A stretch of 64,000 bases of DNA from Undaria pinnatifida (taxonomy: Eukaryota > Sar > Phaeophyceae > Laminariales > Alariaceae), in contig JABAKD010000023.1 of assembly GCA_012845835.1 (NCBI GenBank), forward strand, positions 18,453,027 through 18,517,026, read 5' to 3'. The notes below the pieces were generated by a model. It searched no databases. It was not told the DNA's origin and saw only the letters and a program-made list of their open reading frames with translations. Shown here in pieces: positions 11,596 through 21,585 of the stretch (position 1 is its first letter; the number at the start of each line of letters is the position of its first letter). The position numbers were made by a program, and so were the translations under genes.

Positions 11596-12259
11596 TGTCC
11601 GCCACATGACGACATGTAATTGATCATCTCCGTGTTCCAGCAGTGAAGCAAAAAAGGCAACAATCAATCACGTACAGAAAGCGACAACGTGAAACAAAGA
11701 CAGACGCAAACCCCTACCGCCCAAAGCGAAAACTTTCCATACTACTACGTACGATGATACCGATGGGACTGCTGCTGCGACGCTGATGATTTGATGACAC
11801 GAAAAATACTTCAGCCAGACCACAAAAAAACTGTACATTACCTTATACTTCGTCTATTTTTCTTCTGTAACGTCTCACGAAGCCACCCGTAGCCCGCAGT
11901 GTCTGGTACCGAAAAACAACGCTAACGACTCGCACCGATACTCGATGGGGCTCAACGCAGGATCTACCTACCTGCATTCACAAAGCGGTCATCGAGGTAC
12001 CGGTAGGCTTGAAGGAAATGGGCAAGGCATACTTTCACGGATTCACGGATTGTGTTTTCTTCTGTTTCATACAGTACTGAGTGTGAAACTTGTCCTACAT
12101 TCACGGATTGTACTTTTGTTCGATTTCTTACAGTTCTGAGTGTGAAACTTCATAGAAGCTAGATCAACATGGAGTGTTATTTTCTTCTAAAGAAAAAAAT
12201 CCATAAAAAATAAATCAAAACATATGAATAAAATCAGAAGGACTGTCGGATTGGCTGTT
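11596..12259. other. Spacer with a 60-bp tandem duplication
   Basis: Bases about 12041-12150 hold two units that share TTCACGGATTGTRYTTT and AGTWCTGAGTGTGAAACTT. The rest is non-repetitive, with no recognisable gene. Confidence 0.5.
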
Positions 12260-12485
12260 TGAATCTCGGTGTAGTTTTTTTTTTTCTTCTGGAGACCAAC
12301 TAACTGCTGTGGGCGCTTTGTAGCGTGGGTAAGCACAATTCGATGCGAGTCGACGAGGGAAGAACGCGGTGAACTCTTGTCGCGATATGAATGACGCGCG
12401 TAGTTGTGTAGAGGCGGCAAAAGAGCAGCCTGCTTAGTGACCACGGGTCTGAGTTATGTCACCGGACGGAGAAGGAGAAAGAAGT
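12260..12485 (+). repeat. Dispersed repeat family F, copy 2
   Basis: Same block order as 11357-11595, including GGGCGCTTTGTAGCGTGGG and CACGGGTCTGAGTTATGTC. The two copies are about 0.9 kb apart in direct orientation. A tRNA-derived SINE begins just downstream at 12551. Confidence 0.7.
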
Positions 12486-12550
12486 GCTGCGAAGACAAAA
12501 ACAGACGGGTTAAGCAAAACATCACACACAACATACATGTATGCCGCATG

Positions 12551-12840
12551 TCCCCGGTAGCATATCAGGTTGCCCTCGAGTCTGGCGTAGGTCACTTTCG
12601 TGAGTTCGAGTCCCCCCGAGTGCATAGTCGAATTATTTCGGAAGGACTATTTCTTGTGCACAAGTTAACTTGCGGAATGCGCGAGAACCCAAGTTAGCAA
12701 TACTCGATAAAAAATCGACGAGCAGTGGGATCGCTGACCCCTATTCGCGATAAAAAATTGAAGGCAAGAACCGGGGGGGAGAAAAGACAACACCTGTGCC
12801 CACGGCTTGTCTAGAAGCTGGAAAGTAGAAGTGTGTGAAA
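12551..12840 (+). repeat. tRNA-derived SINE, copy 1
   Basis: The 5' end looks like a degenerate tRNA: an A-box-like GGTAGCATATCAGGTTGCC at about 12556 and a B-box-like GAGTTCGAGTCC at 12602-12613, spaced as in RNA polymerase III internal promoters. About 220 bp of non-tRNA body follows. The whole unit is matched by 51911-52205, including TTGCGGAAWGCGCGAGA, TCGACRAGCAGTGGGAT and CACGGCTTGTC.AGAAGCTGG. The T stem is mismatched, so this is a SINE rather than a tRNA gene. The parental tRNA is unassigned, and no A tail or clear target duplication was found. Confidence 0.65.
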
Positions 12841-12859
12841 AGAAATAAAAAACAGGAAA

Positions 12860-13449
12860 ACGTGTTGTTGTGGTCGTTGTCGTTGTTGTTGTTCTCGCTT
12901 TTACTCGCATAATCAAGTCCGTGATGGCAGGATAAGCTCCCGTCACTCTGTCGGCAAACTTGAAAATAGCAGGGGGGAAACTGTGAAGTATTAGAGGGGC
13001 GGAGGGATTAGAGGAGTGAGAGGTGGGGGGTGGGAAGATCAATCATAACATTCAGCGTAACGACGAGAAAGCTTCAGCCAGACTGATTGGAATAAGAGGA
13101 GGGGTGTTAGTTAGACGAGTTATTAGACGAGTGAGAGCTGGGAGATGATCAACATCTCGAAAATGCCGCACCGTCGGAATCAGCACTAACGACAACCAAC
13201 GATGGGTCCATCAATGGGAGACAGGAAGATTAGACCTGCTTTCAAAAGATATAGCATTTTTTCATTCCTGGAAGTTGCCGAGAAGATTCAAAGTAAGCTG
13301 CAAGGCGTGTGCGAGCAGCAAAGGACTACGTTTTGGAGCCCCCTAGGGCTAATATTATTCGACTGCAAGAAAGGGGAGTCCGCGGATTTTAAGGATAATG
13401 GTGGGATCTCAAGGTATGAGAAGGAAGCAACGAAATATTACTATTGTTG
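12860..13449 (+). repeat. Dispersed repeat family G, copy 1
   Basis: Matches 26580-27010 in the same order. Shared blocks are CTTTTACTCGCATAATCAAGTCC, GAYGGCAGGATAAG, CTCTGTCGGCAA, ATCTCGAAMATGCCGC, GGGAGACAGGAAGATTAGAC (13218 and about 26780), GCCGAGAAGATT, AAGCTGCAAGG and GGATTCTCAAGG-like ends. The first 110 bp are also related to family E. No protein is recognisable despite short open frames in both copies. Family D copy 2 begins at the very end. Confidence 0.7.
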
Positions 13450-13610
13450 ACAAGGGGGCTTCGCCGGCGGCCGAGTAACGGCCGCCGTCAAAGCAAATGC
13501 CCACAGGCAATGGAAAATAACCGCAAACGGCAGTTTACGATTCCAAGGCCTGTTTATTCCTGGACCGTGAAATGTTTGGTTAATCCCGGACGGATCGAAT
13601 AGTGATGGAA
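13450..13610 (+). repeat. Dispersed repeat family D, copy 2
   Basis: Same start (ACAAGGGGGCTTCGCCGGCG) and block order as 9771-9955, ending near CGGATCGAATAGTGATGG. Confidence 0.75.
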
Positions 13611-13659
13611 AAATTACCGGTTACGCGAGAGTATGCTAAAAAAACAACAACACATCAAA

Positions 13660-13779
13660 CATTTAACCAAAAGAACATTAAGCAGCATAAAACATACCCG
13701 GTAACACATAAAACATTAAGCAGCATAAAACAGCATGAAACACCATAAATCAACATAAATCAACAACACCAACAACGAC

Positions 13780-13813
<34 letters not shown>

Positions 13814-13860
13814 ACAACAACATAAACAGCATAAACAACATAAACAACATAAACAATATT
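13660..13860. repeat. AAC microsatellite and CATAAA-rich tract
   Basis: Variants of AGCATAAAACA repeat from about 13680, followed by (AAC/GAC)n near 13765-13822 and then ACATAAACA units. Simple-sequence DNA, no gene. Confidence 0.85.
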
Positions 13861-13864
13861 AACG

Positions 13865-14835
13865 ACTATCCATTCGCCGGCATGGACGAGGGTGATGGTG
13901 TGTGCCGGCACGCCATCGTTACGCATTAGCGATGGGTATTGCCGCGTGTATTATGCACCAGCATCTATTGCGACAACGACGCCCGCTTGCTGGTGCTTGG
14001 CGTCGCATTAAGCGTTGAACGTATCGAATTCGTGCGTGGCCAGTGTACACGTCAGGATAATCCGACCAGTATGCATCGCTATAGAGGCGCGTCTCGCCGA
14101 TCGCTACTTTATGCACCGGCATAGAATGAGTAGCGAAGCAAACACACAAACTTTTCACCGGCCGAGACGTGTGGTGAAGCATATATATTTGGTACAATCA
14201 AATCGCGCAAGTCGTTGTTTGTATACTATCCGGGCACTGGCCCGGACGAGGGTACTATTCATGCGCCGGCACGGACGAGGGTGATGGTGTGTGACGGCAC
14301 ACCATTGTTACGCGTTGACGGTGGGCATTGCCGCGTGTATTATGCACAGCGTCTATTGCAATCGGCGGTGCCCTCTAGCTGGTGCTTGCGTCGCCTCAAG
14401 CGTTGAGCGTACTCACGACGTGCGCGGTCAGTGTATACGTCAGTAAATTATACGACTAGCATGGTTATAGGCACGTCCAGTCGATCGCTACTTTATGCAC
14501 CGGCATAGTATGTGTCGTGGAACAAACGAACACACTTGTGCACCGGCGCAGAACGTGTGATGATGCCGGTATCTTGCCTCAAATGTGTCGCGTTAGTCGT
14601 CGTGCATGTCCTCGGTAGGTTAACATTCAGTACGTCAGTACACGGTGACACCAATACGCCTTGCCATGAAAGGGGCCGTCTCGCCGACGCTATCTTATGC
14701 ACCGGCACTAACGGTGGCTATTCCTGGTGCATTGACATGGTGTGTGATGGTATGTATCGTCACGAAAGTTCCGTCTGGTTCTCTACGCATCGCGACCCGC
14801 ATGCTACGCGTCGTTCGTGAGCGACAGAACTCTCA
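13865..14835. repeat. Tandem array, about 390-bp units
   Basis: Unit 1 (about 13874-14190) and unit 2 (about 14260-14575) share GGACGAGGGTGATGGTGTGTG, GGCATTGCCGCGTGTATTA, TAAGCGTTGA/CAAGCGTTGA and GATCGCTACTTTATGCACCG. A third, diverged partial unit covers about 14576-14830. The array stops roughly 200 bp before the Copia element. Overlapping frames in both directions are a repeat artefact. Confidence 0.75.
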
Positions 14836-15037
14836 CCATCTCACCAGCCTTACAGTAGCAGTGACCATCTGTAAACAGCAGCGGTCATTGCTTTTATTCT
14901 CATAAAACACACTGATGTTTGTTTGATTTCCTTTGCCACACTAACAGCAGTGCAGTCTCTCGCCCCTGCTTTATAGTGGCCACTGTAACAACGGCGCAGG
15001 CTATGGCACCGGCCTTGTAGTGGCCGTTTTGTGGGCT

Positions 15038-15042
15038 CTACG
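15038..15042. other. Target-site duplication, left
   Basis: CTACG immediately before the left LTR. The same five bases follow the right LTR at 21581-21585. A 5-bp duplication is the normal product of LTR-retrotransposon integrase. Confidence 0.9.
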
Positions 15043-15709
15043 TGTTCGTGGTAGCGGCAGTGTATCGGCTGCTGTGATGGGAGAATCTGATTGGACAGTT
15101 TGAATATGAGAGCTGCTGTCACTCATTGTTGTTGAGCAGGATGTTCCGAGAATACTCTTTGTAGTGTGTCGGGTTAATACAACGGACGAAGATGTCTCTG
15201 TCGGTATGTTGGTATGTAGTACGTTGGAGTACGTCAGACACTTGGCCAATAGGATCGTGCGGATTGTTTGGTTGTTGTAGTGTCGGCGTGTGACGTGGTA
15301 TTCCGAGTGTGCATTCCACCGAGCAGACGTTGGGAGATCGGAGCAACGCGCCTACCATGCTCGCCCCCTTTGTGTTCATTGGACACATTGACGAGTAGGA
15401 ACATTCCTGTAGTGTTGCTAACACGATATAGCTTGTCTCAACGAACAGCCTAGCAATAAGTTACAGTTACGTACGTTGTGTCACGGAGGTAAGTTACAGG
15501 GATCGTCTCGTGGTATCACCCACGAGTAGTCCCACGTGTATGTACGAGTAGGCACTATGCGAGGAGGTTTAGGTATTCGACTACGAGCGGTTGTTACTGG
15601 GCTGTGGAGAGTTGGCCCACATGACCCACTCCACTTTCCAGCATGTCTCTCCAGACGGAAGTCTCAATAATATAATACCTTTTCCCCAGAAGCTACCGAT
15701 TTACCAACA
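15043..15709 (+). repeat. Left LTR of Copia element
   Basis: Starts TGTTCGTGG and ends TTTACCAACA. It is 667 bp, identical in length to the right LTR, and differs at six sites. An internal inverted repeat (CTCGTGG...CCCACGAG) lies at about 15507-15526. A TATA-like GATATA is near 15424, but promoter assignment is not certain. Confidence 0.95.
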
Positions 15710-15815
15710 CGCTTAAGCGAGTCATCTGTCGACTGCTGTTTCGTCCCCCTGGACTGTGTCGACGGGCTGTCGGATGGATGTCGGAGGCGGCTTGATCACC
15801 CGACCTCTCTTCGTC

Positions 15816-16390
15816 ATGGCTGACGGGGATAACGCGACCCCTGCGGCCCACCATTAGGGTGAACTGCAGGTTGTTGGTGAGAGAGTGTGTTTCATGAGTT
15901 CCCTAGAGACGCAGTATCTGTATTGCTCACCCCAGCTTTCACACCAACAGGTTTTGTTCGCGTTGGTTGTTGTTGAGACACAAAAGAAGAAGGAGAGAAA
16001 GGAATGGAGTCCCCTGGTTGTGTATGTAGGTGTTGCACCAGGGGCTGGTGTGTACCACTCGGGTGCCACCAGCAGGACCGTTGGAAGAACGGGCGGCGAT
16101 GCCCAAGGCTTTGGCGTGTCCGGCATGAGGGTTTGGAGTGGGGTGTTGTAGACCCAGACTTGAATCCCCGTGTATTTTATGAGGATTGTTCCTCGCAGGT
16201 TCGGAGCGTTGCACTTAGAGACGCGGGACCACAGGCTGGCGCGCACCAATCGGGTGCCGCCGGCAGGGCCGTCGGAGGAACGGGCGGCGATGCCCAAGGC
16301 CTTGGCGTGTCCAGCACGATGGTTGGGAGTAGTAGTCTTGTAGACTTAGGCTTGAACCCCGTGTAGCATTGTATGCTGATCGTTCGTTGT
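15816..16390 (+). pseudogene. Copia gag region, broken, with internal duplication
   Basis: The first plausible start is the ATG at 15816, which reads 13 codons to a TAG at 15855-15857. Its position, just over 100 bp after the left LTR, fits a Gag start. Downstream, about 16030-16195 and 16218-16385 are two direct units sharing GGGTGCC.CC.GCAGG.CCGT, GGCGGCGATGCCCAAGGC and TTGGCGTGTCC. I could not recognise a Gag zinc knuckle. The assignment rests on position only. Confidence 0.45.
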
Positions 16391-17335
16391 TACTGCAGTA
16401 AACTTCGATTCGGTCCACGGGACTGTAGGTAGGGCTTTAGATAGCCAGTCCTCAGTTCCTCACACCTCTTCTCAGTTGAGTAGTAGGAGGTGGGAAAACG
16501 TCGCCAGTGGAAATACATGGATTCCTGGGGCTGACATATATAATTCGGCGAGAGTTTGGGTGGGGGTCCTTTTCAAAGTTCCCAAAGCTCCTGAATTCAA
16601 CGGTACTGTACGGCACTGAAGTATCGTATCCCTTGTGGTGACAAAATTTGAATTTTCTGATGAGTGCCCGACACAAAATCTGTATGAGACGCTTGTTTCT
16701 GAGGCTGATATTCCGATGACTGACATTGTTTTCCAACTGACCCCCTGGTAAGAGAAATGACCCAGTGTGGGTAAGGTGCATCAGCAGAGAGTGTAGTGTT
16801 TTTCTCTCAAACCAGTTTTGAACAACTCTAATAGTCGAACATGCATGGTATCATTTTTAGGTGCCATCCTGTGCGACTTGTAGCATGAATGGTGTGGTAG
16901 CATTTTCGCTGCAACCTGAAGTTGGTATTCGTGTTGTTGGTGTTTGTGACTGCTGACAACGAATAATCCGTAGTAGAGTGAAAGAAAGTGTTGTATTCCC
17001 CCAACTTAGGATACAACAATCATCTCCGATTTAGATGTGTGCCAGGTCATGGAATGTGTGTTGATGGTCCTGATGTGGTGATGACTGCGTTTGAAGGACA
17101 AAGTGATATTTCCAAAACGTTCATGGCATGCTGAACGCGTATCGTCTAGGAGAAGACTCTATTTGTTCGGTGTTGACTGATTTAATACTGCAAGCAGGAA
17201 ACCACGATGGATGTGAACGAGTTAACAACATTTATGCTCATTCGCTTGATGCTAAACGTAGATTGATAAGATAAAAGTTGGGCAGAGAGATTTGTTTTTG
17301 TTGACCTGGGAGGGAGGAAGGACATTGTGTCCGTA
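16391..17335 (+). other. Copia internal region, gag/protease equivalent not recognised
   Basis: Lies between the duplicated gag-like block and the integrase, where the Gag C-terminus and aspartic protease should be. Frames are short and interrupted. I did not find a convincing D-S/T-G protease motif. Confidence 0.4.
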
Positions 17336-17339
17336 GGGG

Positions 17340-17835
17340 GTACAGCGCTACCCCATGTTTGTGGAGAATGATTTCACAAGGCATGCATGGATGTATTTCT
17401 TGAAAATAAATCAGACGCAGGGAGTGCTGTTCGGAGTTTTCTTGCAGTGTGCGTGCTGATGGTGTCCCGTCATAGGTTGAGATTGTTAGATCTGACGATG
17501 GAGGGATGTTTTTCGGAAGGGATTTGCATCTGTGTGCCACGAGCTTTTGATCAAACAAGAGTTCACACTGGCTTATAGTCCGCAATATAGTGGTGTTGCA
17601 TAGCGTGGGTTGGGATTGATATAGGAGGCCGCGGTGGCGGCTCGTATCCAGGCTAAAGTTCTTTTTGAATATGTGCGATTACATAAGACTGAGATACTCT
17701 GGGCTGAGGCAATGCACTGGGCTTGCGAAGCCATGAATCACACTGCGTGCTCCGCTAACCCTGAGACTAAATCACCGTATGAAATGTGGTATGGAGAACC
17801 TCGTCCTGACGGACCGTATCCGTTTTGTTTTTGAA
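17340..17835 (+). pseudogene. Copia integrase core, interrupted
   Basis: Translation across three frames gives the expected order of integrase landmarks: FVENDFTRHAWMYFLENKS, a variant of the DDYSRYTWVYFLKSKS-type segment; then SDDGGMFF, the second catalytic Asp region; then FTLAYSPQYSGVA followed by a stop where the catalytic Glu of the V-A-E-R motif belongs; then LWAEAMHWACEAMNH and KSPYEMWYGEPRP. At least two frameshifts and two in-frame stops prevent a product. In an intact element this enzyme inserts the cDNA into the genome. Confidence 0.85.
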
Positions 17836-18619
17836 GCCAACGCCCTGCAGGTGACAGCGACCGTCCAAACTGCTGTTGCCATGGGGGGTGTTGCCGTCAC
17901 AGCTCCCTCCACTGCAATCTTGTCTGCCGATAGGGTCGCAGAGGAGGGAGGGGAGGATAGTGACGGATAGTAGCGACGATGTAGAAAACGAGGTATGGTC
18001 GCCTGTTGGAAGAGCAGTTGCCCACACACTTTTGAAACGTGCTGTCGTACTTTCTGGTGCGGGAGTTAATGATGTTGTCTCGGTTGATGCGGGCAGTGTA
18101 GTAGGTCATTCCTCTTGTGTTCCATCTTCCGTTGTGAATCGCTTTCGCCCGTGAATATTTTCTCTGATTGAGTCGCCCCCTTTTGTGTGTCTTCTGCAGC
18201 GCCTGAGACTGATGGGCAGGAGTAGGGAGGGCAAAAGATAGAGGAGGAGGTGGTAGAGACGGGGGATCCGGGAGGGAATGATGAGGTAGAGTCGATTGGG
18301 CCGGGAGGGCATAATGGTGACGAGTTGATTGGGTCGGGAAGACAGATGGAGGCAGAGGCGTCCCCTTTTGCAGATCGTATTCCGCGGTTTGTCGCTGAGC
18401 TTGCTGACTGCAGTACTGTTACTCGCGAGAATGGTGAAGTGTGAGATGATAGAACTCGCGTGCGAAACCTGTGCAGTCAAGGAGTAGATCGCGTCTGCAC
18501 TCGTATTCAATTTTGGATCCATCTTCGCATAAGACATAGTGTATGCCCTTGTAGCAGTTAGTAGAAATGGAATTGCCATAGTTACTGATTCAAGATGTTG
18601 GGTCAGAGCCTGGTAGCTA

Positions 18620-19345
18620 TCATGTAGCCCAGCGTTGTACGCCAAGATTTGGGAAGGAGCCAGGTCTGCAGAGGTTGAAGGCTTGATGAGAGCAAGAACG
18701 TTCACGTTGGCAGTAAAAGTCCCGATAGGCTGTAATGTGATTGATGCTGAAAGGGTTTTCGAATGGAAAGCAGACGAAAAAGGAAAGATGGTGAAAGCCA
18801 AGGCTAGGCTTGTAGTGAAGAACTACAAGCGGAAGTACGGTGTGGACTGTCTTGAGACTTTCTTGCCTACCGCAAATGCTGTATCTCATAGATTGGTAGT
18901 GGCGTTGGCGAGCAAGTACAATTTGGAATTATTTCACTCGGATTGAGCAAGCATTTGCTCGGTCGGAATTGGATCACGAAGTGTTGATGGAGTTGCCTCC
19001 TGGCTGTGGTTTGGTGTCAGGAAAAGTTGTTCGTTTGAACACAAGAGTTTGTACGGACGAAGGCAAGCATCTAGACTGGTGTTTCGAGCAGTGTATTTCA
19101 GACCCCTGTGTCCTGCGTTTCGTGAAGGGAGACGGTAGTGGGGATGGATGTGATTCATGTGGATGACATTCTGTATGCAGGAACGATTAGACTGGCTAAG
19201 TATTTATGGTAGCAGCAGCAGACGAATCTGTTTCTACGAAGAATTTGGGTGAGGTCAAGTTCTTTATTGGTTGCGAATAATTTAGGTGACCGCGGGGCTG
19301 GCACGATTGAGATTTCTCGGGCGAGATACTACGTGAGGAGTTTTT
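18620..19345 (+). pseudogene. Copia reverse transcriptase, interrupted
   Basis: Recognisable in pieces: KARLVVKNYKRKYGVD then ETFLPTA (18800-18880), matching the Copia KARLVAKG..Q..G.D..ETFAPV block; VIHVDDILYAG near 19155-19185, the catalytic Y/HVDD box with both aspartates; NLGEVKFFIGCE at about 19238 and GTIEIS at about 19297, matching the Copia segment after the palm. An in-frame stop follows LFHSD at about 18944 and frameshifts separate the blocks. The lesions are spread along the gene, so this copy is not autonomous. Confidence 0.87.
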
Positions 19346-19799
19346 CTCGAGACGTTGATTGTTTGTCGCATCAGCCCTATCCCTCCTTCCCTTGCCAGCG
19401 ATACAGGTCCTTGTTGGAGGATGGCGAGGCAGAAAATGTGCCGTTCGAAGAGGTGGTGGCCGAGAGGTGGTGTGGAGCCAGCATGGATCGCCAGCGAGAC
19501 AACCTTGAACGCTGTGCGAACTGTGGCAGGCACCCAACGAGCCAACGAAGAGCCACTAGAAAGCAACCCGGAAGATCCTGCATAATCGTCTGGAAATGGC
19601 GCATTTATTTTTGTTTTGAAGTTTGTTCGGTTGACATAGTTTGAACAGACAGTTTGGTAGACATAGCAGGTACGCTGGTATTGTTTGTAGTTCGTAGGTA
19701 CCGACGTTGCGAGATTAGGCTACTGACCGTAGATCAGTTTCAGGATCGATGGTTGTTTTTGTAGCTGAGATATTTGTTGTTTTGATTTGGATTTCTAGG

Positions 19800-19970
19800 A
19801 CGTAGAAATGCGTTTCGCAGTCACTTCTGAGGCAGAGTACCTTGCGATGGTGGATGGTATGAAGGAGGCTCTCTGTTCGTGAACGGAGTGCTCCTGTTTC
19901 TGAGATCCCGTGTGAAGCCTCGTAAGATAGAGGTCCTTTAGGACAGCTCAGGTGCGATTGCGCTCGCAGA
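19800..19970 (+). pseudogene. Copia RNase H remnant
   Basis: Contains FAVTSEAEYLAMVDGMKEAL (about 19810), the Copia S.T.AEY.A...A.KEA signature, then in another phase a VL-stop-DSSGAIALA block near 19935-19965 that corresponds to the CDN.SAI.LA motif. A frameshift and a stop interrupt it. Bases 19346-19800 between RT and this remnant hold no clear motif. Confidence 0.8.
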
Positions 19971-20037
19971 AATGACTTTGCGCTGGGCTCTAGGAAGTAG
20001 AAGTCTGAATTGTTTTTGATTTTGTTTTTCTTGATAA

Positions 20038-20872
20038 GGCCGTTTCTTATAGCATTGGATTCTCATCTTCGATTCCGCCAGAATCCGATTCGGCAAAATT
20101 CGGGCGGAGAAGAAAGCCCGACCTTTCTTATAGCGAACGGATTTTGTCAGACGGATTTCAGCAGGACTGTCAATTTTTTTTGAAAACAGCGCGCGCAAAA
20201 CCCAACACCACACAGCAGCAGCAGCAGCAGCAGCAGCACACAGCAGACCGATACAGACATACAGACGCAGCGCAGAGGCAGCAGACCACACGCAGCAGAC
20301 CACACAGACGTTGCAAACATGCCGGACCAAGAGGCACCAGCCCTTGACATCTCATCGTCCTCTGTGTCGGGCTCTAGCTCGTCTTCGTAGTCTTGTAAGA
20401 TGAGGTCCCAGGTGGCGACACTACGCTGCTGCTGCAGATGGAAGGCAGCTAGCGTGGTGGCAAAGACAGCAGAAACGTCGACACCAGCTTTTTCTCTCGC
20501 TGTCGCGGCCATTTGATGGTGCACCACGCGTCCCGAGGGCAAGCCACGTTCGTAGGCTAGCCCACGGGCGACGCCCAGCAGCCCTAACAGCGCCGGCACT
20601 GCAGCACGCATGTGGGGTAGCCCGATGTGTGTGTGTGTGTGCGCGCGCGCGCGGCGCAACCAGAGAGTTTCAAATAATCCGAGACAGAAATCCGGGTTGG
20701 GCAGCGTCTCGGATTTTGGTCAGGAATCCGAGTGGCCGCAACTCGAAAAGCTGAAATCGGATTTTTCCGAATTGGATTGTGCCAAAATCCGTGTCTATAA
20801 GAAGGCGGAAATGGGCCCGAATCGGATTCTGGCGGAATCGAAGATGAGAATCCAATGCTATAAGAAACGGCC
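20038..20872. mobile_element. TIR DNA element (PIF/Harbinger-like), nested in Copia
   Basis: Terminal inverted repeats at 20038-20093 and 20817-20872 are perfect over 56 bp, begin GGCCGTTTCTTATAG, and are flanked by a TAA duplication (20035-20037, 20873-20875). A 3-bp TWA target and GG-starting ends are typical of PIF/Harbinger and Tourist-like elements; the superfamily is inferred from the ends only. Degenerate subterminal copies of TTCTTATAG..ACGGATTTTG continue inward on both sides. The interior has a CAG microsatellite (about 20216-20238) and a TG/CG alternating run (about 20626-20653). No transposase motif is seen, so it is probably non-autonomous. Confidence 0.88.
20147..20659 (-). CDS. 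Uncharacterised open frame inside the TIR element
   Basis: An open frame of 170 codons. The N-terminal part is Arg/Ala-rich. A central acidic segment reads ILQDYEDELEPDTEDDEMS, and a poly-Leu stretch near the C-terminus is encoded by the CAG/CTG microsatellite. It could be the first exon of a captured or transposase-derived gene, or chance. I recognise no domain. It is the only sizeable frame in the element that is not purely simple sequence. Confidence 0.25.
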   Translation of the reverse strand: MRRARAHTHTHIGLPHMRAAVPALLGLLGVARGLAYERGLPSGRVVHHQMAATAREKAGVDVSAVFATTLAAFHLQQQRSVATWDLILQDYEDELEPDTEDDEMSRAGASWSGMFATSVWSAACGLLPLRCVCMSVSVCCVLLLLLLLLCGVGFCARCFQKKLTVLLKSV

Positions 20873-20913
20873 TAAGTACTTGGTCTGGTTGATACAACAG
20901 CCCCTAGAGAGGG

Positions 20914-21580
20914 TGTTCGTGGTAGCGGCAGTGTATCGGCTGCTGTGATAGGAGAATCTGATTGGACAGTTTGAATATGAGAACTGCTGCCACTCATTGT
21001 TGTTGAGCAGGATGTTCCGAGAATACTCTTTGTAGTGTGTCGGGTTAATACAACGGACGAAGGTGTCTCTGTCGGTATGTTGGTATGTAGTACGTTGGAG
21101 TACGTCAGACACTTGGCCAATAGGATCGTGCGGATTGTTTGGTTGTTGTAGTGTCGGCGTGTGACGTGGTATTCCGAGTGTGCATTCCACCGAGCAGACG
21201 TTGGGAGATCGGAGCAACGCGCCTACCATGCTCGCCCCCTTTGTGTTCATTGGACACATTGACGAGTAGGAACATTCCTGTAGTGTTGCTAACACGATAT
21301 AGCTTGTCTCAACGAACAGCCTAGCAATAAGTTACAGTTACATACGTTGTGTCACGGAGGTAAGTTACAGGGATCGTCTCGTGGTATCACCCACGAGTAG
21401 TCCCACGTGTATGTACGAGTAGGCACTATGCGAGGAGGTTTAGGTATTCGACTACGAGCGGTTGTTACTGGGCTGTGGAGAGTTGGCCCACATGACCCAC
21501 TCCACTTTCCAGCATGTCTCTCCAGACGGAAGTCTCAATAATATAATGCCTTTTCCCCAGAAGCTACCGATTTACCAACA
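20914..21580 (+). repeat. Right LTR of Copia element
   Basis: 667 bp, TG...CA, followed by CTACG (21581-21585), the right target duplication. Compared with the left LTR it has six differences, near 20950, 20983, 20990, 21062, 21342 and 21547, all transitions. Confidence 0.95.
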
Positions 21581-21585
21581 CTACG

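Larger units (their letters stand above)
15043..21580 (+). mobile_element. Ty1/Copia LTR retrotransposon, structurally complete, coding-dead
   Basis: A 6538-bp element bounded by 667-bp LTRs (TG...CA) and a 5-bp CTACG target duplication. Internal order is gag region, integrase, reverse transcriptase, RNase H. Integrase upstream of RT identifies the Copia superfamily. Pol is split by many frameshifts and stops, while the LTRs differ at only six positions (all transitions). An 835-bp terminal-inverted-repeat element is nested between RNase H and the right LTR. AGAGAGGG immediately before the right LTR could be a short polypurine tract. I could not identify the primer-binding site after 15709. 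Confidence 0.93.

Noticed and set aside
12551-12625. Functional tRNA gene
   Set aside because: Internal promoter boxes are present, but the T stem is mismatched and the unit continues into a body of about 220 bp shared with 51911-52205, so it is a SINE.
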